The notes beneath the pieces are model-generated. The model ran no database searches and was not told the origin of the DNA. It worked only from the letters and a program-made list of their open reading frames with translations. Position numbers and translations under genes: made by a program. A stretch of 64,000 nucleotides of DNA from a virus, in IMG/VR virus record IMGVR_UViG_3300026521_000466, positions 100,798-164,797 of that record, one strand, 5' to 3'. This document shows positions 26,596 through 33,924 of the stretch, in pieces (position 1 is the stretch's first letter; every line of letters begins with the position of its first letter).

Positions 26596-27377
26596 AATGT
26601 GTGTTTCATCAATCTGTCCATGGCACGCTCATCTGTCATGAAAAGTTGTTTAGGCAGAGTGTTATTCAACTCTTCCAAATAAGTTTGATAACTATCGCTG
26701 TATTCGTTTATTATATTCTCTATAATAGATAACTCCTGACCGTTATACAGTCCTGACTGAGCTACCCTAACCACACCTTCGTTATATAGATATGCCTTGT
26801 ATGCGTGGAGTCCTATCTCTGCGATCTTTGGGTAGTATGCAGGGTGTATCTCTGTAAAGTTTTCACTATACGACACTAATACTCTTATAGATTTACCCAT
26901 GACCATATTGATATTCTCGTATACAATCACTTCATCATGACTTATCTTCTCTAATTGCGCTGTTGATACTGGAGTGGCTTCTGACATAGAAGCAGCCATA
27001 TAATCGGCAGCAACAATAGGTGTCTTCTGAATATTGTTTAATTGTGGGTTTCCTAATCCAGTTCTATCAAACGTTTTTTCAGATAACTCCAAGGCACTAA
27101 TAATATTTCTTCCATTTCTTAAATTGGAAGGTATCTTATATAAAAGTACATTATCAGATATAGTTATTGGAGTAATATCATCTAATGGTATCTCTAACTC
27201 TACGCCACGCACCATATTCATATCGAGAAAAAGAGTAGGCTCTAATGCTCTGATATCTATTTTTTGTAATAAAGACATATTTCTATCGTCAAAGTCCCTG
27301 CGGTCCATGATGAGTGCCGCCACTGCTCTAGGCACATATCTATTTACAAAGTTTACTGCATAGTTTCTAAAATTCAT
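26580..27377 (-). CDS. Hypothetical protein, 265 aa, possible virion component
   Basis: No family recognised. It reads as alpha/beta, with an N-terminal basic segment (FVNRYVPRAVAALIMDRR) and a long middle without catalytic motifs. Its ATG overlaps the upstream stop as ATGA. A structural role is a guess from sequence texture only. Confidence 0.6.
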   Translation of the reverse strand: MNFRNYAVNFVNRYVPRAVAALIMDRRDFDDRNMSLLQKIDIRALEPTLFLDMNMVRGVELEIPLDDITPITISDNVLLYKIPSNLRNGRNIISALELSEKTFDRTGLGNPQLNNIQKTPIVAADYMAASMSEATPVSTAQLEKISHDEVIVYENINMVMGKSIRVLVSYSENFTEIHPAYYPKIAEIGLHAYKAYLYNEGVVRVAQSGLYNGQELSIIENIINEYSDSYQTYLEELNNTLPKQLFMTDERAMDRLMKHTFSIGY

Positions 27378-28393
27378 TTTTTACCCTTCAAAAATAATAT
27401 TAAGTCCTCAACCTCTTCTGTATATTTTTCCATAAATGTAATATCATATGTATCCATTCGAGATGTTATCCCGTATTTATAAAATGTGAGATAATAGGAG
27501 AGTTGGTTTCTATTGTATCTCTTTGCGGATTTATTCATCAATGAAAGTATTTTCTCTATGTAATGTCCATATATATAAAGATATGGTTTTATATTATTTC
27601 CATTAAATGTTTGAAATATTAGTGATACCGCATCAAGAAGTGTACCGTGAGTAGTCTCTATTGAGAGAAATATATCCTTCACTAACGTAGTTCGTCGCAT
27701 TATATCATGCCTATACTTCTTAAATATCTTATATACAGAAGTATTGAAATCAATAATTGCGAACGGGTGAGGGTTTTTATAATGGTTGTTTGTGTCATTA
27801 ACTAACCTGTTAAACATAGCCAACGAGTTAAAGTTCGGTATTGCATTAGTGTATATATAACGATAAACAAATTCCTGAATACCAACCCCGTTACTTAGAG
27901 GACTTCTAAGGAAATAGAAGTATTGGATAGCCAATAATTTTATATCTATAGCATAGACTACATTTGTAAATTTCTCAGGATGATCCATTAAGAGACTATC
28001 ATATTCTGTAAGTACGGGACGAAGAGGGATAAAATTTTCCCAATCTGTAGAAAAGTATAGTTCATCATCCTCCTCTACAATGTAATAATTGTCATTAGTC
28101 TCTTTACCTTTACTTTTAGTAGATATAAGATTAAAATGCCTAACTAATTGTCCCATAGACATATCTATCAATTCCATAATATAATAGATATCCATATCTT
28201 CTCGAATACTGAGGAACTTCAATATCCTCACAATAAGATCATCTGTTGAAACGTTTCTTGACTTATATCTATAATAGGATAAAACTTTTTCCTCATTAAT
28301 CTTCATCATCCTATTGATATTATGTAGTTCGTATGGTGCTTTTATACCGGTCGTATTTCTAACTTCTGTGTGTTTTCTAAATATATCCAACAT
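27374..28393 (-). CDS. Hypothetical protein, 339 aa
   Basis: The ATG at 28393 (MLDIFRKHTEVRNTTG) is chosen. The open frame extends to 28489, but that extension would translate the strong terminator at 28421-28463; AAAGG lies 7 bases before 28393. The protein is Tyr/Phe/Ile-rich and helical, with no family recognised. It is coupled to the 265-aa gene by an ATGA overlap. Confidence 0.65.
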   Translation of the reverse strand: MLDIFRKHTEVRNTTGIKAPYELHNINRMMKINEEKVLSYYRYKSRNVSTDDLIVRILKFLSIREDMDIYYIMELIDMSMGQLVRHFNLISTKSKGKETNDNYYIVEEDDELYFSTDWENFIPLRPVLTEYDSLLMDHPEKFTNVVYAIDIKLLAIQYFYFLRSPLSNGVGIQEFVYRYIYTNAIPNFNSLAMFNRLVNDTNNHYKNPHPFAIIDFNTSVYKIFKKYRHDIMRRTTLVKDIFLSIETTHGTLLDAVSLIFQTFNGNNIKPYLYIYGHYIEKILSLMNKSAKRYNRNQLSYYLTFYKYGITSRMDTYDITFMEKYTEEVEDLILFLKGKK

Positions 28394-28420
28394 ACGACGC
28401 CTTTCATTTTTTATTCTATC

Positions 28421-28463
28421 AAATAAAAAAAGTAATGAGGTAGATGGAAATTTCCATCTACCT
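28421..28463 (-). terminator. Terminator of the PhuZ operon
   Basis: A 26-base perfect palindrome (AGGTAGATGGAAA and its complement, 28438-28463) is followed on the minus strand by CATTACTTTTTTTATTTG. It lies about 100 bases after the tubulin stop. A 13-codon frame starting ATGAAAGGGAACCAG lies between the two. Confidence 0.85.
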
Positions 28464-28560
28464 GTTAAGTCATTAACCATCCACTTCAATTTTTCTCATC
28501 TGGTTCCCTTTCATGTCAATTTTTTCAGTCTTTATAATCACTAGAATATGTAAATGATGA

Positions 28561-29613
28561 TTATAAAAAATCATCCTCTTCAGCAACTTCATCCACTTTG
28601 TTAGCTTCAATAGGTGTCTTTAACTCTTCAAGTCTGTTGTCAAGATCCTCTATAATAGTGTTGATCTCACTAGCAGATGCAGTAATAACAAACGGATTGA
28701 TCTTCTCTTTCTCCATCATATTCACTAAATACTCAGAATATGGAATTCCATACCTTGGGTTCTTTGCGCTCAATGTAGGTAGTTTATCCTTAGAAAGTGA
28801 TAGTATACGTGCAGAGACAATATTGTTTAAGTGTGAGAAGTCCTCTTCACCGACAAAGTAATCGTATATGTAGATACCTCTTGGAAGTCGACCTACTTCA
28901 GACTCTAGTCTGACAGGATTTAAGAAAACAGCTATCTCTGTCTCATCTATCTGCATGTTATTACCGGAGATGAAGACAGCAAAGTTCTGTATGGCGTTAA
29001 CCATTAAGATATTTGTTGCTTCAATGTTATCCATTACATCTGTGACAGATACGTTGCCTTTGTTGTTTGCATTCTCATTAACATAGTAGAGTGTTAAGGC
29101 CCTATCCTGTCTAACCGCTGATGTATTATATAACTGTAGTGTCTTCTTTGTGTTAGATGCGTTAAGCATACTGCAATCATCACCTGAAGCAATAACCAAC
29201 ACATTCCTGTTCTCCTGCATCAACATATTAGCAACAATAGGTCCAATGGTAGAACCACTACCCCCGCCTAATGACCCAACAACCACATAGAATGTTCTCT
29301 TTGGATCATCATTCACTACAGAGACATCATTGAGAAACTTCACCACTCCATCTTTTACATCCGAAGCAACGTCTTTTCTAAGACCACCTGCCCCTGATAG
29401 CTTATCTCCTCCTACAGACTTTTTAGATATATGGTGAAAATAGACATCATTGTCATCTGCATGTCTTTTATTCGATTCACTGGTATCTATTACCAGGTAT
29501 TGCACTTCTGGAATGATTCCTTTGTTTTCAAGATTACCGAGTACCTTTTTAGTCTCTTCTACTAAAATAGCACCTGTGCCACCCACTCCAATGATTACCA
29601 TCTTATTGCTCAT
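28561..29613 (-). CDS. phuZ: Phage tubulin-like GTPase (PhuZ type)
   Basis: The 350-residue product shows the FtsZ/tubulin nucleotide-binding features: an N-terminal GVGGTG loop (9-14), the tubulin signature VGSLGGGSGST (112-122) and a T7-loop-like NMQIDETEI (219-227) that would complete the neighbour's GTPase site. It ends in an acidic tail (DEVAEEDDFL). In phiKZ-like phages this filament protein centres the phage nucleus and moves capsids. Length and tail agree with known PhuZ proteins. It is the last gene of an operon with a DHH phosphoesterase (1-base overlap) and is followed by a strong terminator. Confidence 0.85.
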   Translation of the reverse strand: MSNKMVIIGVGGTGAILVEETKKVLGNLENKGIIPEVQYLVIDTSESNKRHADDNDVYFHHISKKSVGGDKLSGAGGLRKDVASDVKDGVVKFLNDVSVVNDDPKRTFYVVVGSLGGGSGSTIGPIVANMLMQENRNVLVIASGDDCSMLNASNTKKTLQLYNTSAVRQDRALTLYYVNENANNKGNVSVTDVMDNIEATNILMVNAIQNFAVFISGNNMQIDETEIAVFLNPVRLESEVGRLPRGIYIYDYFVGEEDFSHLNNIVSARILSLSKDKLPTLSAKNPRYGIPYSEYLVNMMEKEKINPFVITASASEINTIIEDLDNRLEELKTPIEANKVDEVAEEDDFL

Positions 29614-30752
29614 TATCCTCTCCTTATAAGTTCAAGTTCACTTTTATAGAAGCTATAGTTCGGTTTACCATCATACAGCGTATTCTCACCATCTTCTACT
29701 ATATTGTCAATTTTATAATAGCAATCCTCTGCACCTTTTACATGCACTATATCACCTAGTTTAAAATCAATCGGTTGTGAAACGGCCTCGGTAATAGAAT
29801 CATGTATCATCTTCATTTGTCGTTCAGTCTGTTCTTCTGTAAGAACTCTTTTATGCACTACCAAATTTGATATGTCTGTAAGAGGCAGTCTAAATCCAGA
29901 TGCGTGTTTGTGCCCACCCCCTCCAAATTTCCTTGCTAACTCAAAGACATCTACGTCACCTATAGAGCGGAGAGAAACTATAATTTCCCTAATCCCTTCA
30001 TTGTTGGTGGCTATGAACCATTGAGCACATATATTATGCTCCCATCTCTCCGATACAAGATTTCCAACTTCGCTGATAAACATACGGTTGTTTAATGTAG
30101 GTATTTCCACACCGCCAAATGACACAACTGTAATATTTTCAGGTTTTGTTATAGAATCTACCAACTCATTCTTATACGCGATTCTTTCTGTAGTAGCCTC
30201 TGTAATAAAAGGAGTAACATCATATACAGAAAATCTATCCAGTGATGATAAGTCGTTCATATCAACTTCTTTACGAAAACCTTCAGTGAACGCATGTGTG
30301 TCAGGGAGTTTAAACAGCCATAGATCACGATCTTTTATATATTGCAAACATATAGGTATATCAGACATACCCATCAATGCCTTCCATGTAATTGTTGCAC
30401 CGGACTCATTCATATCAAATATGATATTAGGCAGTCCATCTAACTCTTTCTCTGCCGATGCATGATGGTCCAATACAACCACCTCTTTTGCGGCTTCGAT
30501 CATTTTCTTCATCTCATCTCTTTTAAGAGAGAAGTCTGTGAACAACACAAAACAACCACCATACTGTTCAAAATCAATAGCATCGCCGTACTGGACAAAC
30601 TCCACAAATGGTGCAAGTTCACTTGGAGTAATTGCCAATGCTGTTGAGATTGCCCATGCGGACCCCATGCCATCGGGACAGTTCTTGTGTGTAATTACCC
30701 TTAATGTTTTATTCTCGTATGCCTCATTTACTTTCTTAAATAGTTCTGTCAT
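29613..30752 (-). CDS. DHH/DHHA1 phosphoesterase
   Basis: The 379-residue protein carries the DHH family motifs in order: THKNCPDGMG (21-30), TDFS with Asp73, VLDHHAS (94-100) and the DHHA1 signature KFGGGGHKHASGF (275-287). Such enzymes (NrnA-like, RecJ-like) use manganese to hydrolyse short oligonucleotides, cyclic dinucleotides or pAp. The substrate cannot be read from the sequence. It lies directly upstream of the tubulin gene and in the same operon as the Tad1/Acb2-like protein. A role in removing signalling nucleotides is possible but unproven. It is separate from the RecJ domain at 33925-35826. Confidence 0.8.
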   Translation of the reverse strand: MTELFKKVNEAYENKTLRVITHKNCPDGMGSAWAISTALAITPSELAPFVEFVQYGDAIDFEQYGGCFVLFTDFSLKRDEMKKMIEAAKEVVVLDHHASAEKELDGLPNIIFDMNESGATITWKALMGMSDIPICLQYIKDRDLWLFKLPDTHAFTEGFRKEVDMNDLSSLDRFSVYDVTPFITEATTERIAYKNELVDSITKPENITVVSFGGVEIPTLNNRMFISEVGNLVSERWEHNICAQWFIATNNEGIREIIVSLRSIGDVDVFELARKFGGGGHKHASGFRLPLTDISNLVVHKRVLTEEQTERQMKMIHDSITEAVSQPIDFKLGDIVHVKGAEDCYYKIDNIVEDGENTLYDGKPNYSFYKSELELIRRG

Positions 30753-30766
30753 CTCTTTTTCCTTTT

Positions 30767-31051
30767 TTATTTAATATAGAGTACATCTACTGGTTTCAGT
30801 AGAATAATATCGTTTGATTCCAATAGCCTTCTACCTCTTCGCCTTCTTACAGCAATGATAGAGACAGGAAACTCTTTGTCTGTAACTAGAACATTAGTTG
30901 CTATGACAGTGTCCGTATCTGTATTATACACAGTGACATGTCTATCGTCTTTTCCAACTACTATTGTTGCTTTATTTAACAAACCTCTATCCATAACAGT
31001 AACATCATACTTCTTAGCAAATCGTCTAAGAATAGCTGACAACTTCTTCAT
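30767..31051 (-). CDS. Hypothetical protein, 94 aa
   Basis: No family recognised. A small beta-rich basic protein with an RRRRGRRLL cluster (about residues 69-77) that could contact nucleic acid. It lies between the Tad1/Acb2-like gene and the DHH gene. Confidence 0.6.
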   Translation of the reverse strand: MKKLSAILRRFAKKYDVTVMDRGLLNKATIVVGKDDRHVTVYNTDTDTVIATNVLVTDKEFPVSIIAVRRRRGRRLLESNDIILLKPVDVLYIK

Positions 31052-31061
31052 TTTTTTCCTT

Positions 31062-31391
31062 TTACTTTTTAATTTCTTCTGGAGTTCTTACCAGATGCGC
31101 GCTTCCATCTACCGTAGGGATATCTTCAATAGGCAAGTCTCTATCTACTAATACATCAAGATGTCGTTGTTCGTATAAGGAAAGCGCTTTCCTGATATGA
31201 AAAATTATCTCCTTATTATACGGATGATGTTTCTCTGCTTCCAGAACCTTTGTTCTATCTATTGCAACACGCAATAGCTCTTGGGTAATTGTCCCGTCTA
31301 TGCCCGCTTTATTATCGATAAACTTAATTATCTGTCCGCCTCTATGTTTGTTATCCACTCGATATACAAACCCCGCTTTTATAACATCCAT
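31062..31391 (-). CDS. Tad1/Acb2-like nucleotide-sponge candidate, 109 aa
   Basis: The central part resembles the hairpin-helix domain of phage Acb2 and Tad1 proteins. GGQIIKF (18-24) is followed by TQELLRVAIDR (37-47), then NKEIIFHIRKALSLYEQR (59-76). This last segment matches the ENAxALxxLExALxWLxxR pattern as I recall it. Acb2 and Tad1 oligomers bind cyclic di/trinucleotides and gcADPR and so block CBASS and Thoeris signalling. A C-terminal tail of about 30 residues is extra. The match is by eye and the binding-site residues cannot be checked here. It is expressed in the PhuZ operon. Confidence 0.45.
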   Translation of the reverse strand: MDVIKAGFVYRVDNKHRGGQIIKFIDNKAGIDGTITQELLRVAIDRTKVLEAEKHHPYNKEIIFHIRKALSLYEQRHLDVLVDRDLPIEDIPTVDGSAHLVRTPEEIKK

Positions 31392-31401
31392 CCCATATCC
31401 C

Positions 31402-31881
31402 TCATTTTATTCTATAGATAACAGTATCATCATTTTTAATCATCTCTATAGTCTCTGCTGTAGCTATTAATATACCATGTCTGTCTCTCATATTAAGCCT
31501 GTCGTCAAGAACACCCATATCTTTATCGTACCCTAACCTAATCAAATCTCCTTTCATACGATCTGCGAAAGGCACTTCAACTAACGTTCTTCCATAGAAC
31601 TCTTTTTTAAATATGTTCAATGTCAGTATAGACGCAAGAGAAAAACCAAATGGGAACCCAATTAGCAATGCGATGTCCATAGCTAAGTTGAACCAATTTG
31701 TTTTAAAGTCGTCTTTTATCATATCAATGATATCTATAATGCCTTCTTTGAAACGCTTAATAGTAAACATGTCAGAAACATTCAAAACCATAATTATAAC
31801 AAACGCCATAACTATACCACTAACAACCAATGTTATAACAAAACTTAACAGTGAGTATAGTGTAAATATATCCATTCCCAT
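31402..31881 (-). CDS. Small membrane protein, 159 aa
   Basis: Two clear hydrophobic segments are visible, at about residues 8-32 (LLSFVITLVVSGIVMAFVII) and about 66-88 (LAMDIALLIGFPFGFSLASI). They are followed by a soluble C-terminal half of about 70 residues. No family recognised. AAGGAG precedes the ATG. Located between the kinase-like and Tad1/Acb2-like genes. Confidence 0.65.
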   Translation of the reverse strand: MGMDIFTLYSLLSFVITLVVSGIVMAFVIIMVLNVSDMFTIKRFKEGIIDIIDMIKDDFKTNWFNLAMDIALLIGFPFGFSLASILTLNIFKKEFYGRTLVEVPFADRMKGDLIRLGYDKDMGVLDDRLNMRDRHGILIATAETIEMIKNDDTVIYRIK

Positions 31882-31885
31882 CTTA

Positions 31886-32386
31886 TCACTCCTTCTCTAC
31901 ATACATTAGAGTCATTAGGTACTCATATGCTTCATCTCTATGGATTTTAGGAAGATTTCCACATGACTTACTCTCTCGATCAGCTATATCCTCTTCACCC
32001 ATACCTCTCTCATTATATACTTTTTCAGGATCGTACTTTGCCACCAGTTCAATAGCAATCACCTCCACATCAGTGCCGTCAAATATCTCTTTAACTGCTT
32101 TGATATCTTTTGACGATAAAAAAGAGACAACAGAGTCTTTATCTGTATCTCTAAGATGATATCCATAATGATTCCCATCACCAGTCTCCATATGATGGAA
32201 AAATTTCCCTTCCATATAAAACTTATTAAACATCCCTTTACTTACATGTATGTAGTAATAAGGATCATCTTGACGACCTGTTCGTGTAGTATATATGGTC
32301 ACTGGCTGTATTCCAGCATCCACCAATTTTCTCTCTAAGGTAGTTTTACCCACTCCACTCTTACCGCATAAAACAATAAGTTTCAT
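31886..32386 (-). CDS. Guanylate-kinase-like P-loop protein, 166 aa
   Basis: The Walker A motif GKSGVGKTT is at residues 8-16, followed by TIYTTRTGRQDD (31-42), the TTRxxRxxE-like GMP-binding segment of guanylate kinases, and by YYIHVS (44-49). It would phosphorylate a nucleoside monophosphate, but the lid is not obvious. A paralog lies at 38129-38662 with the same GKSGVGKTTLERKL opening. AAGGAGAAGAG precedes the ATG. Confidence 0.65.
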   Translation of the reverse strand: MKLIVLCGKSGVGKTTLERKLVDAGIQPVTIYTTRTGRQDDPYYYIHVSKGMFNKFYMEGKFFHHMETGDGNHYGYHLRDTDKDSVVSFLSSKDIKAVKEIFDGTDVEVIAIELVAKYDPEKVYNERGMGEEDIADRESKSCGNLPKIHRDEAYEYLMTLMYVEKE

Positions 32387-32513
32387 TACTCTTCTCCTTT
32401 TTACTCTTTTACATCATATACTATAGAGCACACTTTCACTTTTCTGAAAGGTTTCAATAGATTAACTAAAATAAATTTTAGCATAGGTGTTTTATAACAA
32501 TAGATTGCTGGTT

Positions 32514-32798
32514 TCACCGCTCACCTCCTTGATATTGATTACTGATTTCTGCCATATGATCGATGAGTTTATAAATAAAATTCTTCACTCTCGGTCCTTT
32601 ACAGAATACTGTTACTTTCGTATTATGTTGTTGACTAACTTCAACCATTGGATACATGTTATAGAAGTTTTCTTCATTGATGTATGTTCCCAATTTAGAA
32701 TTTATCCTCGCAATATATGAAGGTTTCTCTTCATCCGCGAGTGAAGATTTTTCAATCTCATAGATAAAACCTTTTCGTTTGCCTTTAATTATCCACAT
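32514..32798 (-). CDS. Hypothetical protein, 94 aa
   Basis: No family recognised. Basic beta-rich N-terminus (MWIIKGKRKGFIYEIEK) and a helical C-terminal third. It is the first gene behind the promoter at 32858 and heads the PhuZ operon. Confidence 0.6.
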   Translation of the reverse strand: MWIIKGKRKGFIYEIEKSSLADEEKPSYIARINSKLGTYINEENFYNMYPMVEVSQQHNTKVTVFCKGPRVKNFIYKLIDHMAEISNQYQGGER

Positions 32799-32857
32799 AG
32801 TGGTTCCTTCACTGTATAAATTTTAATAGCTATTAAAGCACCTAAACCTAACCACTA

Positions 32858-32867
32858 TAATAATATA
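32858..32867 (-). promoter_or_regulatory. Phage promoter core TATATTATTA
   Basis: Minus-strand TATATTATTA, TAGTGGTTAGG, then the leader element TTTAGGTGC. It heads the 32798 to 28561 operon. Confidence 0.7.
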
Positions 32868-32870
32868 CAA

Positions 32871-32903
32871 AAGAAAAAACGTACCCTAGACCGTAGTCTA
32901 GGA
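32871..32903 (-). terminator. Terminator after the secreted-protein gene
   Basis: CCTAGAC and GTCTAGG arms around CGTA (32885-32902) are followed on the minus strand by GTACGTTTTTTC, about 5 bases after the stop at 32907. Confidence 0.75.
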
Positions 32904-32906
32904 TAG

Positions 32907-33428
32907 TTAGTATCGCTCATATACATTATAGATAAGTTGTGCTTTATCCATACTTCCATAGTCACGTATCTTTTCACATGCAGTTGACGCATCCACAGCA
33001 AGCTCTTTCAAAAGTCTGGTTGAGCTGTAAGTCACAGCTTCTCCTGCCTTATAATGCGGTCTCAATACTTTATCCATAATCTGCGCAGACCTTAATAGAT
33101 TCCAACAAGATGCTTTAACTTCGCCATACAACCAAGATCTTTTACCATCATACATTTTAAGATATTGATCCCAATAAAGAACTCGCCTAGCCTTTGCTTT
33201 AAATGATCTTGATCTAGGAGTGTCTCTATAACCACACTCTATCATTACATTCTTTGCCGCATCCAAATCATTAGGGATAAATCTGGGATACCCAACCTTA
33301 TATGCAGCACCGTAAAACTTGTTCAGTTTTAACAGTGCATCCAATTCGTAAATAGCTGCTGCGCAACTATCAATATTAGCACTTAATGCACTAGCGAATA
33401 TTGCCATAATAAGAATAATCTTTTTCAC
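32907..33428 (-). CDS. Exported protein with signal peptide, 173 aa (GTG start)
   Basis: GTG at 33428 is chosen because AAAGGAG lies 5 bases upstream. It gives an immediate signal peptide of basic KK, then IILIMAIFASALSA with an Ala-x-Ala-like cleavage site. The mature part is about 155 residues, basic, with four cysteines that could form disulfides. No family recognised. A phage-encoded periplasmic protein could act in lysis, superinfection exclusion or envelope modification. Confidence 0.65.
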   Translation of the reverse strand: MKKIILIMAIFASALSANIDSCAAAIYELDALLKLNKFYGAAYKVGYPRFIPNDLDAAKNVMIECGYRDTPRSRSFKAKARRVLYWDQYLKMYDGKRSWLYGEVKASCWNLLRSAQIMDKVLRPHYKAGEAVTYSSTRLLKELAVDASTACEKIRDYGSMDKAQLIYNVYERY

Positions 33429-33487
33429 TTCTTCTCCTTTATTCTTCATAATTAATGTCTATTGACACACCTAAGTATACTCTACAT

Positions 33488-33500
33488 AATAATCATATAT
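33488..33500 (-). promoter_or_regulatory. Variant phage promoter (TATATGATTATTA)
   Basis: A looser form of the promoter core is followed by TGTAGAGTATA and the leader element CTTAGGTGTGTC. It drives the exported protein gene. Confidence 0.5.
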
Positions 33501-33502
33501 AA

Positions 33503-33537
33503 AAGAAAAAACTTGCTAGGGTCAATACCCTAGCAAG
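33503..33537 (-). terminator. Terminator ending the NADAR-RecJ unit
   Basis: CTTGCTAGGGT and ACCCTAGCAAG arms (33512-33522 with 33527-33537) overlap the stop at 33530. A TTTTTTC run follows on the minus strand. Confidence 0.85.
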
Positions 33538-33895
33538 CATTCATAAGTTTATAATTTCTTATCTCCCTAAACATCAAAGCACTATCAAACTTTTGATCAT
33601 ACATCCCTATTACATCAATAGGATTGGTCAATACCGGTGTATAATCTAATTTCATCTCCTGTAAGTGAAAGTCCAATATGCGCTTAGTGTCATCTTTTTC
33701 TTGGTCCCCATAAATGGTTAAAGAAACAGGTATTTTTACCGATCCCTTATATATGCCTAACAGATATACATCTATCCTGTTTTGTGTTATGGATATTGTA
33801 TTATGTCCTGCAATTATGCGAACCTCCGTCTCCTCCGATGTTTTATTATGTATAATTTTCAATACTCTGTTTATGTAGTTATTTTTTAAAACCAC
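33530..33895 (-). CDS. Hypothetical protein, 121 aa (GTG start)
   Basis: GTG at 33895 has AGAAGGACTTAAC upstream. No family recognised. It is beta-rich with several alternating strands (TEVRIIAGHNTISITQNRIDV). It is transcribed together with the NADAR-RecJ gene 29 bases upstream, so it may be a partner. Confidence 0.6.
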   Translation of the reverse strand: MVLKNNYINRVLKIIHNKTSEETEVRIIAGHNTISITQNRIDVYLLGIYKGSVKIPVSLTIYGDQEKDDTKRILDFHLQEMKLDYTPVLTNPIDVIGMYDQKFDSALMFREIRNYKLMNAC

Positions 33896-33924
33896 GTTAA
33901 GTCCTTCTGTTTAATGTCAGTAAA

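Noticed and set aside
28394-28489. N-terminal extension of the 27374 gene to a TTG at 28489
   Set aside because: It would translate the strong terminator palindrome at 28438-28463; an ATG with AAAGG lies at 28393.
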